A stretch of DNA of 64,000 nt from Lucifuga dentata (GCA_014773175.1 VXCM01000468.1:26445-90444), one strand, 5' to 3'; shown: positions 1 to 12,110, numbered from the stretch's first letter. The notes: a model not told the origin generated them from the letters alone. Numbers and translations are program-made.

Positions 1-422
1 GCTATTAAAATCAACTTGTTGATACTTGAAACGTTCTTGGGATAGGTAATCCATCATCACCAACAAGACGCGTATTCATGGTTTTTTAGACATTACATAT
101 TTTTAGCGTTTAAAAAAAGCTAAAACAAGCATGGAGTGAGTGACTGTATGTCTCCACTGGGGAATATAGTCCCAAAAGAAGACCTGCATTTATGGAAAAA
201 TTTAAATGAATATGACTTCATAATTTTGCGTAACTATTAGCAGGAGAAACATGGATTTTTAAGGTGAGTGTATCGCTTGAATATTTGATTTTGAAAGATT
301 AAGAACTTCTGCAAAGTATCAGGAAAGCTGAAATATGGTTTCATCCTTTGGGAAATGATTGTCAGTAATGTAACATGTATGAAAATTGATTATATTAGAC
401 TCAAACATGCAAAATGACCATA
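1..422. mobile_element. TTAA-flanked MITE, younger type, truncated at window edge
   Basis: Matches the internal region and right arm of the copy at 2479-3204 in the same orientation. The left terminal repeat lies outside the window. The right terminus is replaced by a perfect hairpin (404-440). Confidence 0.75.
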
Positions 423-673
423 CCGGTCATTTTGCATGTTAAGAAGCATACCATTTTTTTTTTTTTCCCTTTGACTTTCAATAACAAGCCGGCAGTGTTT
501 CTGCTGTATAACTACAACCTTCTGGGGGAGGAAAGAAAAAGAGAGATGGCGCGTGTGAGAAAAGGAATGAAATGAAGGTTCCTGCGATGTTGGCGAGCCA
601 GAATTTAACTTTATCCATGAGTTCATGTGGAGTTGTGAATAACATGGAACGGTGCTGACTAAACATAACAGTT

Positions 674-794
674 GTGGATTTTTAATTCACTGTTCCAGCA
701 GTATGCTTTGGAAAATGACTGTCAGTAACGTTACGTGTATGAAAATTGATTATATTAGACTCAAACATGCACAATGAGTGGCATGGTCCTTTAA
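674..794. mobile_element. TTAA-flanked MITE, right-arm fragment
   Basis: Only the last 120 nt of the element are present, ending GGTCCT/TTAA. It lies just downstream of the candidate rtn4ip1 poly(A) site. Confidence 0.75.
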
Positions 795-813
795 ATGTCA
801 CTTATTTTCACTG

Positions 814-819
814 TTTATT
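814..819 (-). terminator. rtn4ip1: Candidate poly(A) signal of rtn4ip1
   Basis: AATAAA on the minus strand (TTTATT on plus), about 307 nt past the rtn4ip1 stop. Use of this signal is inferred from position only. The region between holds no other feature. Confidence 0.45.
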
Positions 820-1125
820 CACACACCGCATATCCCCACTGTATTTTTACTTTTACTTTGAATATATCGCAGCTATCAGAAAAAATACCAAAAATCCTGG
901 TTGTAATTACCAGTTGACCTGAATGGCTTTCATGAAGTTGCGCAACGGTAATTGTATGAACTTCTCCATGACGTGAACATGCCATCATTTTAAGCACCGG
1001 ATGAGAAATTCGGTACGTTGTAGAATGATGTAAACGTCAAACAAGAGCAAGTACAAGTCGTTCACCTGTCAAGCAGCTTTGGATAAGTCAGATTGCGGGG
1101 ATGGATCTCGTAGCATTCTGCTTCC

Positions 1126-1317
1126 CTAGTTTGGCTGTGTCATTTGCATCACTTCCTCCACGTGACTTCTCTCCGCCAACTCTTCAGCCTGTCCGGCGTC
1201 GTCATCGTCTTCGGCCACCCTGACGACCGTCTTCCCTCTGGCGTGGCCCTGCTCCAGCTTCTGAAAAGCCTGGGGCACCTGAGTGAACGGGAACTGTGCC
1301 TCGATGACCGGAAGGAT
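1126..1317 (-). CDS. rtn4ip1: rtn4ip1 exon 9, C terminus and stop
   Basis: After a TTCCGCAG acceptor the frame reads [19 protein letters not shown], then [15 protein letters not shown], which matches the end of the human protein. It continues for about 29 more residues rich in Asp and Glu ([15 protein letters not shown]...) before TAG. A candidate poly(A) signal lies about 310 nt downstream. Confidence 0.9.
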   Translation of the reverse strand: MLPVIEAQFPFTQVPQAFQKLEQGHARGKTVVRVAEDDDDAGQAEELAERSHVEEVMQMTQPN

Positions 1318-4300
1318 CTGCGGAAGACGTATATATATTTATGTTAGCTAATCTGGTTTAAACGGCATTTTAAAAATGACTCTGGACAACAAAGCTAAGC
1401 TAAGTGCTAAAGCAACTTAACTTCCCACGTTTTAGCTTCTTTCACATATTAAAAAAAAGGCCTTCAGACTTTTCAAAAAAGGGTCTGAGCCACTGCACAT
1501 CACGCCCTATGAGATCGTATCTGTTTTTTTATATGCCTTAATAGAGAGGCGTGGCCCAAACTGAAGTCAAGGTGACATAGCTCCGTACGGTGGCGGCGTG
1601 GAGGACACACCCACGTCACAGATCGTCTTGCCTCGTTTTGATTTCTGGAGAGCATCTACACTGTGATGTTCAGTTAAAAAAAAAAAAAAAAAAAAAAAGC
1701 ACAGCCTTTACGAAAAGCACGTCAGATTAGAATTATTAAGCAGCTTCACCTACTGGCTTCATTCTGACTTAAAGGACCATACTGATGTTTAAGCTCAATA
1801 TTCACAGTCCATACACACGTTACATAACTGCCAACCATTTTCCCAAATATAAAACTGTATTTTAGTTTTAATGTTATTTTGCCAAATCACTTAATCGTTA
1901 AAAGCAAATTTTCAGGTGATTCAAATACAATATTTCGCCTGCTAGCACATGCGTGTTTGCAAGTAGAAGGCGCCGTCGTTTTAATTTCTCTGGCTAAAGA
2001 GAAAAAACAAAAGTTTTCCCTGGGACTATATTCCCTGGCAGACACTTACATGTTCTTCTGTTTAGTTCCATGTTGGAAACGGTTAAATTAACTTTGACAA
2101 AAAATAACAATAGCGTGTTGTTCACTGTGATGGATTTCTTATCTCAAGCATGATTCACGTGTCTACAAGCTGGAATTAAGTGAAACCAGTGAAAACAAAA
2201 AATTCCAAAAATGCATCTCTCCAGTAGTATTTTTTAGAAAATGGTTTGCAGTGATGCTGCGTGATGTGGTAGTATTCACTAGGCTCAAACATTCAAAATG
2301 ACCAGTATGGTCCTTCAATAACTCCAAAAACAAAGATATGGTGTTAAGGTGCACTTTAATACACAGCTTCTTAAATAAATGCTGTGTATTAGACAGATAA
2401 AACTAATTATTTGCAAATACTACTGAATACATAATGAGTATAGATTGTTTTTTTTACTTGAATACGTGCAGCTGGGATTTAAAGGACCATACCACCCATT
2501 TTGCATGTTTAAGCCTAACACATTCAATTTTCATACACATAACATTACTGTCAATCATTTCCCAAAGCATACTACTGGAACGATGAATTAAAAATGTTTT
2601 TCCTACCTTCCAGACCATCATTGGTTTCGGTTCATTCTGGTACGCTATTAAAATCAACTTGTTGATACTTGAAACACTCTTGGGATAGGTAATCCATCAT
2701 CACCAACAAAACGTGTATTCAGGTTTTTTTTCGAAATTTCTTAATTTTAGCGTTTAAGCGCAATAAAAAACGTGGAGTGAATGTATGTCTCCACCGGGAA
2801 TATAGTCCCAAAAGAAGACCTGCATTTATCAAAAAATTTAGACAAACATGACTTCATAATTTTGTGTAACTATTAGCAGGAGAAACATGGATTTTTAAGG
2901 TGGGTGTATCACTTGAATATTTGATTTTGAAAGATTAAGAGATTTTGCAAAATATCAGGAAAGCTGAAATACATTTTATCCTTTGGGAAATGATTGTCAG
3001 TAACATAACATGAAAATTGAATATAAATCGTAGCGTTTATCGTTATCGTAACTGTAACGTTAATCGTAACGTTATAAATCGTAATCGTATACACTGAATA
3101 TAAATTGTAAAGTTTTATCCTTTGGGAAATGATTGTCAATAATGTAACATGAAAATAGAATATATTAGACTCAAACATGCAAAATGGCTGGTATGGTCCT
3201 TTAATAATCCTTTTCATGAGATTTTAAACGCTCTGCTTTTGTGGCGTGGATGTAAAAAGTAAGGGAGGGGTTCAGAATGTGATGAGGCTGGAGAATCCTG
3301 CGCTCATCCCGCAACGCGCACGCGTTTGTTGTTCTGGTCAGCGTCTCTCAGCATGAACAATGTCCTGGGAGCACAGTAGTGTCACACTGGAAGTGCCGAG
3401 CACACGCAGCAACCCCCCGTGGCTTCCCACCACTGGTCTGAAAGCACCGCTTGCTGTAAGCCCCTGGGACAAAAGGATGAGGTCCCACGTGCTTAGTGAC
3501 TGGCTGCTCAGCACTGTTTAAAAAATCCATTTGTCGTCTCCTGGCACCCGACTCAATCGCCTAACAGCCGACCGTGTGCACTGGCACCGCGGGGAACGTA
3601 ACGCTCCACGGGGGGGGCGAGCCTCGAACACAAGCACGCACGGAATCCCTGGTATGTTCGTGTTCAGCCCGNCGGGGGGGGCGAGCCTCGAACACAAGCA
3701 CGCACGGAATCCCTGGTATGTTCGTGTTCAGCCCGTTGTGTAATTCCCCCCCTCCCTTGCATAAATCTGATTCCAGTCTTCAGCTCGGAGTGCAAACAAG
3801 GAGATTTCCATCTTCGGCAGATATGGCGGCGCGTGTGAGGTGGTACCTTTCCCGCGTCCACCAGCCTGCTGACCTCGTCCAGGGCAGGACCATCCGGAGC
3901 AAAAAAGGCCCAGCGGTAGAAAACTCCATTTGATATGATGCTCTGACAGTAGAGAGGAGGAAAAATATGAATCAGTGCTTAACAAAGAACACGTAGAACA
4001 TTATGTATGTGAGAATGTTGGACATGTAAATGGAAAACAAATATCTAATGAAAGTTCCTGAGGTTTCCCACCGACAAAAATATGAATATCACCAACAGCA
4101 CCATTTTTTTTTTTTTTTTAAACNTTTTTTTTTTTTTTTTAAACAGAGATTTGGTTTATTACTCTACAAAACTGGAAAAATAAAGACTCAGACGATCTTA
4201 AAATAGCTCAGTGGAATTATTTCTCATGTTATTCATCATTTATAAACGCTTTGGTTATTCCAAACAACAAAATAAAACCCAAGAAACTTTTATGCAAATA

Positions 4301-7300
4301 CATCATCATTTCATATTTTAATTCACCACACCTCTTAGGCTTTGATAAAACCACGCCTGGTTGCCTGAAAATGAGACTGACTTGAGTTTTTCTTTGTCGC
4401 TCAACAATGCTAATATAAAGTTGACCACCAGAGGGCGACATTGGGCATGAAAAAGCCTCTGAGCGCTGAGGGCGTGACTGAGCCAAAGTCACCAGCTGGC
4501 CACTCCCGTAGACAAAAGCACCTAGAGGTTTGGTAAGAAACACACAGACCCTGGTATTTGCGGGGGGGGGNGTCTGCCCAAACATCAAATACTGCTGGCT
4601 CAGCAACACACGCACACACACCACATCTATGCACACATGTACCCAACTCAAACACAGCCACACCTAAAGCAGATCCACCCTGTTCTCAGCTTCACACACA
4701 CACACACACACACACCACTAACAGAGAAGCTGGAAGACGATCTCACACACACAAAACACTGAAGATCCAAACACACGTCAAAAGATTTATGACACCTCCG
4801 CAGGGCGTGTTTCCACAGATCGAGCGCAAACCTCCACAAACTCTGAATTTATTGCAGTTAAGTCAAGTTATGACAACTTTTCTGTCTCCATGTAACCTTC
4901 TGTCAAGACTGATTCACCTGAACAGAAAAAAAAAAACTATTCAAATTTGAAAATATCCTCTGGCTGGAAGCGTGAAAGCCTTTTTACCTGCACGGCCTTG
5001 TTGCTGAGTGTGAGACCTGAGCGGCACGTCCCGTCCAGCAGGCCTGTGGAATCCGTGTTGAAGAGGAACGGCGTCACCAGCGTGACGTACTTTGCCCCTG
5101 ACCACGGCTTCAGCAGCTCCAGGGCCCACTGTTCCGTGTCCCCACCCACGCTGTCCAGAACCACGTCAAACCTGCTGGTGCAAACACACACCATCAAGAC
5201 TTGCAGGAATCCTATTTATAACACTGATACACAGTCTGTTTCACTTGTTTTTTAATCCACTGAGATCTCTGTTATGACTTGTGTTTTTGACATAACATCT
5301 CAGCTCTGATTTAAAGACGTGTGGAAAATGTTCCAGAAGTAAAATAACTTATGACATAATTAAAGTCTAGAAATAGTCTAGAAATATGACCTGTGACATC
5401 ATAGAAGTCTCTGTGCTGATGTTACAGACTTCTTCAAAACACACTGTTGTACTTTGAGTTTTAGCACCAATACAGATATCACAATCATGGAAGTCATTTC
5501 TCTCTTCAGCTCCAAAACCCTTTGTACAGTTGTTTTCATGTGCTAAATGATGGAGATCAATAAACTGAATTAAATCCCTAAAGGACCATACCTACCTTTT
5601 TGCATGTTTGAGCCTAATATATTCAATTTTCATACATGTTAAGTTACTGACAAGCATTTCCCAATAAAACTATTTCAGCTTTCCTGATATTTTGCAAAAT
5701 CTTTTAATCTTTCAAAATCAATTATTCAAGCGATATACCCACCTTAAAAATCAATGTTTCATCTGCTAACAGTTACGCAAAATTATGAAGTCATGGTTGT
5801 CTAAATTTTTCAATAAACACAGGTCTTCTTTTGGGACTATATTCCTGGTGGAGACATACATTCACTCCATGCTTTTTATTGAGCTTAAACGCTAAAATTA
5901 CGAAATTTTGGAAAAAAAACCTGAATATACATCTTGTTCACGATGATGGATTACCTATCCCAAGAATGCTTCAAGTATCAACAAGTTGATTTTAATAGTG
6001 TACCAGAATGAACTGAAAGCAATGGTGGTCTGGAAGGTAGGAAAAACATTTTTAATTCACCATTCCAGTAGTATGCTTTGGGAAATGATTGTCAGTAACG
6101 TTACATGTATGAAAATTGAATATATTAGGCTCAAACATGAAAAATGAATGGTATGGTCCTTTAAATCTGCTTTGATTTGCTAAACCTCATGGATTGAGAA
6201 CTCGTCAAAATTTACAGATGGCAATTTTAACGCCTAACATTGATCCGTTCCGAACACGTCGCACACCGCGTTTCAAAGCATCAGTCACATGATTGACGCC
6301 CCGATGCTCCGCCTCCAATATGAAAACGCTTTTAGCTACGGTTCATTCTGGACTGTTGACGTTTGACACTTACCTTAACTTTCAAACGTCATTGTTCGAG
6401 AGTTTAGTACAAAATGGATGAACTGACACTAAAACAACTCATAACAAACACATGCACACACAAAAATTACTTCATTATGAGTCACACACACATAAGGAAT
6501 GTTTTACCCTGCAGCAAATCTCAGTCAATAAATACCATGTGTGTGTTACGCTGTTATAACAAGCTGTAATTCTAGAGATCTGTTGTTGAGGTGCGTTTGC
6601 AGTGGTCACGCGTGTTTCGTTCACACTTTGATATTAGCACATTTATAACTGCAGCCTGTACATCATCCTGAAGACCACAATGTTTCAAAACACTGGTGCG
6701 TTACAAAACACCGGCTGGCTTACGGTGTTTCGCAACTGTCTCAAAATTTTTTAATTGTCAGGTAGATCAAAACAGTAACCGCCTCGCTGTAAAAAAAAAC
6801 CCAAAAAGCTCCCACTGCCTTATCTTAAATCTTACTGCAAGCTGATCTCACGCTTCATGCTGTTTTCACAATAACCCAAAAATATGTTGTCAAGTAAGTT
6901 CCCACTGCTAAAACGTCATAACCTCATACTTAAGGCATCGTCTGCTTGCCAGCAATATGAACCCGGAAATGTTGACCACCTCAAACTTTTATGTTAGAAA
7001 TGTACAGTATGGGTCCCCAGCAGTTAAACTGCTGGATGCTAACTTCCATATGTTGGACAATTTGCATAATTAGCATAATTAGCATTAATTAGCATAATCA
7101 CCTATATGGATAATATTTCAACAACTGCTTGGTTATCTGTCCAATCCAATCAATTCAGTGTCCTCTAAAACTTCTAAATTGACCGAAACTTCGTCAAAAT
7201 CAGCCCACCAGGAGTTGATTTATGGTCACTTTTGGTTTAAAAGACCCATTTTGAATTCTGAAAATGTCAGAAATGGATTCAGCATCCTCAATAACCCACC

Positions 7301-10300
7301 AAACCACTCCAATATTGTCCAAATTGGCCAAGCAGTTGCTAAAATATTGTCCATATAGATGGTTATGCTAATTAATAATAATTATGCAAATTATACAAAT
7401 TTTCCAACATATGCAAGTTAGCATCTGGCAGTTTCTAAATGTTAGGGACCCATACTGTATATTTTTAACATAAAACTTTGGGTTACTAAACATTTCCAGG
7501 TTCACAATGTTATTTGCAATTTGTCCAAGTTGCTAAAGTTTGTTCCGTTTGCAGATGATAAAAATTTATTTTGTTCTGGTAAAGATTTGGAGCAGCTTCT
7601 GGACATAATGGAAACTGAACTGAAAATTTTAAAACGATGGTTTGACACTAACAACTTATCATCAACTTTAAAGAAAACAAAATTTATAATGGAGTACAAA
7701 TCATGATAGACAATGTTGAAATAGAGTTTATAATTTTGGGGAATTCTTATAGACCACAAAATCTAGGCTGACAAATAGAATAGCAAGCCTTCTTTTCCTC
7801 AATACTCTCATCTTTGCAGCCGTTTGTTTTACCTGCACACTAAAGCCAAGCTTTACAGATCTGGTGTGAACTGCTGTCCACTCAGGCCCTCGAGCCCTCG
7901 TTGCCATGGAAACTGGAAAGCGAATTGGCGAGCAGGTGTGCCATGCTGATGGGGATGTTTCCAGCGTTTGTAGGAGGGAGAAAGCACTCAGGATTGAAGC
8001 GGTCTTGTGATTGCGTTTCGTTACCGCCTCTATTGGACTTCATTACAGCGAGAGTTTAAGACATCCTTTCTTCCAAAACTAAAACTGTTTAACTCCTTCA
8101 GACACGCACGACTGCTCAAAAATGTAGAATCACTGTTCATTGCTATTTCATTCAATAATAGTGCTTTTTTTATTATATAAAACAAACACCAAAATATATT
8201 TTAAGGTATTTTATTAGTATTTCAAAGTTTTTAAATGCTAAATAACACTATTTTGGTGGTTTCTCATCAAAGTTTCCATCATGAGATTTAATCTCTGCTA
8301 TGTAAATTTGAGGCATCAGTTTCTAGAGCATCAGGGAATAATCTAGAATTTCCTAATAATCTCTGGAGCCACATTNTGAGGCATCAGTTTCTAGAGCATC
8401 AGGGAATAATCTAGAATTTCCTAATAATCTCTGGAGCCACATTCAGCTTCTCTACATGAATTAGGAATCATCTACAACTCATGTCTTGATTCCAAATTGT
8501 AAAATGTCTTCATTTTTTACAGCTTCTTGCAAATTATTTTAAACCTGTAGGTGCAAAATACTAACAGACATAGTAGAATCATTTTATACATACACACATA
8601 TGAACCAAAACTCACTAGTGATTCCACACTTTTGAGCGGTGGTGTGTGTACTGTACAGTTTAATAGTCTGGTCACTTTTCACCACAACATGACGTACTTC
8701 TCCATCATTTCTAGCTGCACCGCCACGTCTCCCGCCGTGTAATCCACAACCTCGTCTGCGCCCAGCCCTCTAACGAGTCCTTCTGCGTTGTGGGAGCAGG
8801 TAACAGTTACGTGGGCGCCCCAGGCCTTCAGTAACTGGCGGCACACACATAGGGAGAAGGTAGGAATACACACACACACCCAGCAGGAAGCTTCGCACTC
8901 ATGCTGAGTTTTTTAAAGGGTCGGACAACACTGCTGAGCGCGATTCGCCTCACCTGAATGGAGAACGTTCCGACGCCTCCCGATCCTCCGATGATCAAGA
9001 CTCTGTGAGAAACCCCAGCAAGTACAGGGTCATTCAATTACTGCGTGAGAGAAGCGGGAAGCCTCGGGGGAGNTTTTTTTTTTTTTTTTTTGAAGCCAAT
9101 TAGCTTAGTGACATCTTAGAAACGAGAAAGCTGATACAGCACAGAGTGATTTCTGTGATTTCTCTCAACGAAAAGAACCTTTTGAAAAGGTTCGTTAAAG
9201 TCAGCATGCAAAGAGTTTACCTGCCCAGGTGCTGGTGAAAGCGGGAACATAAGACGACCGATTCAAGAGTTAATCGCTGTGCACCAGGAGGCACGTCTTC
9301 TTTAACTTCTCAAACTTATTAAATCACAAGCACAGCTAGTGCGGACGAAGCGTTTCGCCACAAGCTAAATCAGGTTCGCAATTAGAGGTGATTGTAAAAT
9401 GAACCCAATGAAGCTTGTGGCAAAACGCATCGTTCGCACTAACTGCATGTGTGATTTCATAAATTTGAGAAGTTAAAGAAAACACGGGCCTCCTGGCGTG
9501 CAGCCATTAACTCTTAGATTGAGCATTTTAAAAAAGGTTGTCATGGCAGCAGAATATACAGTATAATACTCTTTATAAATTGAAGACTTCTGACTGTGAA
9601 TTGATAATACTCTATGTATGAATGGTTATAGGCTACAGGGACACTTTATGAGGAGGACATCCACAGTCAGGGTTCTGCTTGCCTTTTACTGGAACAACTT
9701 TCTCTGCAGAGACCTCCAGCGTTCACCAGGGCGGACAGGGCCGTGGCGGCTACGTATGGGATAGACGCCGCCTCTGTGTGACTCAACGATTTTGGTTTAT
9801 GGGAAACCTGTGAGAGAGAAAGCCATGTTAAAAAAAAAACAAAAAACCAACAGTCAGTCATGTACACACACTTGACTTTTGTTCTCAGGTGTGTTCTCAA
9901 TTTCAAGTGGACTTCCTGGTTAAATTAAGGTTAAATTTAAAAAATGTTTTAAACTATATCATAATTTAGTTATAATTAAAGGCCTCAGGCAGCCGGTTAG
10001 GAGCTACAATTTCTGTGTCTGCATCATTGCTGCCACACATGCTTTTGCAGCAAAAAAAAAAAAAAAAATCTNAAAAAAAAAAAAAAAAAATCTGATTAAT
10101 TCTTGCACTGCTGGATGATATAATGATATAACATTACACACTTATTCCAAACTTTAGTTCAGTACAATTTTAGGAGGTGGTTTCCCCTGCTTGTTTGTTT
10201 GTTTTGTTTTTTTGCAGGATTACTCAAAAATCTTATGAACCCATCTTGATGAAACTCGGTCATCTAGCAGAGAACCCTATACATTTTGCTGCAGATCCGG

Positions 10301-11737
10301 AGCCAGGGCTGGATGCATTACATGATTCCTTGTAATTGTGAAATAGGGCCTTTTCTGATATTCTTTTCAGTTTCTTTGAAAATAATACATCAGTGGAAAA
10401 AAACATGTGGCATATTTATCTCACAATAAAATATCAGCTGGTGTCATTTCATCCAAATATGGGTAAGGTTCCAGATTTGGTAAACTAAAGTATCTGCTTA
10501 GACAGGCGCCAAATTAATGGAATTTCTGTACAGCAACAAATAGGAACAGCCATCATAACGTAGCTTAGATGATGCTGATTTTTATTAGTTATAAAGAGAG
10601 AATGAGAAAAATATGTATTCTAGTCTTTTTTCCTCTTCAGGTCAGTATATTGTTAGAACAAGACACATTTTGTTTAGTTGTCTCAGAGTGTATTAGCATA
10701 CTGATGTGTGTGTGTGTGTGTACCTCATAATCTGTTAGAGTCACAAATTCTGCCAGGCTGCCTTGTTTCCACGGAGGGACAGCAGCCCACACCTGAAACA
10801 CAAATCTGACATTTAACATGCAGCACACTCCTCAGTTTGACGCCTACTCTCAATCTTTAAAGCCACTAATCAGTCATTAGACTCCAAGTCAGCGGTTCTC
10901 GTCAAGTAGTCATTTACAAAGACATTTCCATACTGCGGTAACAACATTACTGGAATCAGAGCAATATTTGCAAATCTTTTACTGACTTATTATTATTATT
11001 GCTATTACCATTGGAAAAGACAAGAGCAATTTGCCATTAATGTCAAATTACACAATTAAATTTCTGGCAAGGGAACAATAATGAGGAGCAGGCAGGATTC
11101 CCAGATCATTATGAGTCACACTCAAGTGAGGAACTCAATGCAGGTTATCTTTTTCCTAGAAAATGTGTGTGGATGTCTTGGAAACCCTATTCTGTTTACC
11201 TCATCCCCCGGAGCAAAATGTGTCACGCCAGATCCACACTCCACCACCACACCGGACACGTCACGACCCAGGATCAGGGGGAACTCACTGCCATTCTCCA
11301 TCACGGATAACGGATCCCTTCTCAACTTAAGTAATTTCGCTCCGTAACCGCCTGAATATTGAAAACACACACAAGTACAAATCAATCACGTGTTTACCAA
11401 CCAACTCCTTGAAGCATCTTCGTTACCGGTACTTACCCCTCATTGATAAATCAAGCGGATTTAGACTAGCAGCGCAAACTTTTATCATCACCTCGCTGGC
11501 AGAATTGATAACGGGGACGCTGATTTCTTCCGTGTACTTTAAAACTTCATTAGTGCCATACTGATGGATGAGCCAGGCTGACATGCAGCTGTGCCGTCTT
11601 GAAGGTGAACTGCACAGGTTTCTCTTGTAGCACACGCCGCATCCTGTCCTGGACGCTAACGTTTTGGTCCAGTTTAGAGCTTTCGCGTTGAATAAAGAGA
11701 GAAGCCTTGTCGATGCCATTGCGCTAATAGAAACCAT
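1126..11737 (-). CDS. rtn4ip1: RTN4IP1, mitochondrial NADPH oxidoreductase (nine exons)
   Basis: Nine exons on the minus strand join into a frame of 428 codons plus stop if translation starts at 11719 (434 if at 11737). The family is a mitochondrial matrix medium-chain dehydrogenase-like NADPH oxidoreductase linked to coenzyme Q synthesis and, in human, to optic atrophy 10; the human protein has 396 residues. Seen here (numbering from 11719): a basic, Ser-rich N terminus suitable for mitochondrial import; a GroES-like segment (about residues 45-170) with [11 protein letters not shown]; a Rossmann NADPH-binding motif GGSGGVG at 215-221; [10 protein letters not shown] near 273-282; YVTLVTPFL in exon 7; and YRWAFF in exon 8. 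Exon phases all match. Two oddities are a GC-AG intron after exon 4 and an acidic C-terminal extension of about 30 residues beyond the RGKTVV motif where the human protein ends. Identity is very secure; the exact start is not. Confidence 0.94.
1769..2318. mobile_element. TTAA-flanked MITE, older type
   Basis: A full-length but diverged copy in rtn4ip1 intron 8. Left flank TTAA, right flank TCAA. Internal landmarks TGGGACTATATTCCCTGGC and GGCTCAAACAT are retained. Confidence 0.75.
2479..3204. mobile_element. TTAA-flanked MITE, younger type, full length
   Basis: TTAA on both sides, terminal inverted repeats AGGACCATACCACC / reverse complement at the other end. Contains an extra internal duplication of the right arm (2988-3160). 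Lies in rtn4ip1 intron 8. Confidence 0.85.
3847..3942 (-). CDS. rtn4ip1: rtn4ip1 exon 8
   Basis: Not apparent as an ATG-initiated open frame because it is short. On the minus strand after CTGTCAG it reads [18 protein letters not shown], then [13 protein letters not shown], 32 codons, before GTACCA. It matches the human GVHYRWAFFMASGP...LVDAGK segment. Confidence 0.92.
4988..5171 (-). CDS. rtn4ip1: rtn4ip1 exon 7
   Basis: Encodes [38 protein letters not shown] and ends NKAVQ before GTAAAA. The acceptor is CAGCAG. Very close to the human exon, where SKAL replaces NKAV. Confidence 0.93.
5578..6164. mobile_element. TTAA-flanked MITE, younger type, full length
   Basis: Inverted relative to the copy at 2479. 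Flanks CTAA and TTAA. The terminal repeats of about 87 bp pair almost perfectly. Lies in rtn4ip1 intron 6. Confidence 0.85.
7503..7740 (+). mobile_element. LINE reverse-transcriptase fragment
   Basis: Conceptual translation includes [20 protein letters not shown] then [13 protein letters not shown], the catalytic (F/Y)ADD block of a non-LTR reverse transcriptase. The 62-codon frame then ends. A relic in rtn4ip1 intron 6. Confidence 0.75.
7900..7913 (+). promoter_or_regulatory. X-box (RFX) motif
   Basis: GTTGCCATGGAAAC, one base from the palindromic RFX consensus, in rtn4ip1 intron 6 within a GC-richer, repeat-free stretch (7840-8060). Binding is inferred. Confidence 0.45.
8698..8834 (-). CDS. 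rtn4ip1: rtn4ip1 exon 6
   Basis: Encodes [14 protein letters not shown], then [14 protein letters not shown] and MMEK. The acceptor is GCCAG and the donor GTACGT, leaving two bases (AA) of a Lys codon completed by exon 7. Confidence 0.9.
8954..9002 (-). CDS. rtn4ip1: rtn4ip1 exon 5 (NADPH-binding motif)
   Basis: A 49-nt exon encoding (R)[16 protein letters not shown], the glycine-rich dinucleotide-binding loop. TCTCACAG acceptor, CAG/GTGAGG donor. Confidence 0.92.
9683..9807 (-). CDS. rtn4ip1: rtn4ip1 exon 4 (GC donor)
   Basis: Encodes [20 protein letters not shown] and on to the start of KR. The acceptor is CTCACAG. The only donor that keeps phase with exon 5 is AAAAG followed by GCAAGC, a GC-AG type intron; the nearby GTAAAA would remove conserved residues and break the frame. 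Confidence 0.88.
10724..10792 (-). CDS. rtn4ip1: rtn4ip1 exon 3
   Basis: A 69-nt phase-0 exon encoding [19 protein letters not shown] followed by TDYE, nearly the same as the human exon. TTTCAG acceptor, GTACAC donor. The following intron begins with a short (CA)n run as read on the minus strand. Confidence 0.93.
11200..11351 (-). CDS. rtn4ip1: rtn4ip1 exon 2
   Basis: Preceded by a TTCAG acceptor and followed by a GTAAAC donor. It encodes [14 protein letters not shown]...[17 protein letters not shown] and ends on GDE, part of the GroES-like domain. It is 152 nt and completes the Gly codon left by exon 1. Confidence 0.92.
11437..11737 (-). CDS. rtn4ip1: rtn4ip1 exon 1
   Basis: First coding exon: mitochondrial presequence-like N terminus, then [16 protein letters not shown], the start of the oxidoreductase fold. 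Two in-frame ATGs are possible, at 11737 and 11719; both have a purine at -3 and G at +4. The exon ends with one base of a Gly codon before a GTAAGT donor. Confidence 0.9.
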
Positions 11738-12110
11738 TTCAATAAGTCCGTCAGCTGTGTCCCTAAAGTCAGCTGTTTTAAGTGACAGAAGTAGCTAGCT
11801 GTCCTTCCTAGCTGTTTAGCTAACTAGCTATCTATGCAGCTAACGTTAGCACGCCAAGCTTGTTACCATTGTATGTTAAGGAAAGGGAAAATGTATTGAT
11901 TATGCAAGCGCAAATGTATAAAGTATGTTTAATTAATAAACGGTTACGTGCAAAACCGTCTCATTAAGGGAGAGATTCTGTTAAAAGAAACATAGCAAAA
12001 CCTCTTCCGGCTTTACGGCTACATAACAATAAGCTCACCTTTGAACTCGCATCGAAAGCCAATCAGAATTCTTTATCTAACTCTTCTGACCAATAGAATA
12101 AAAGAATAAA
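11738..12110 (-). promoter_or_regulatory. rtn4ip1: rtn4ip1 promoter region
   Basis: Upstream of the first ATG. On the minus strand there is an ETS/GABP-type CCGGAAG (12004-12010) and two inverted CCAAT boxes (12059-12063 and 12090-12094). There is no clear TATA box. This is a plausible layout for a housekeeping mitochondrial gene. Repeated TAGC/GCTA motifs fill 11790-11860. Inferred from motifs and position. Confidence 0.45.

Noticed and set aside
2454..2657. Recurrent open frame like [11 protein letters not shown]...[13 protein letters not shown] in several places (also 49358-49546, 52494-52745, 60290-60502)
   Set aside because: It is the right half of the MITE read in one frame. It recurs because the repeat recurs, stops and frameshifts vary between copies, and it has no protein features.
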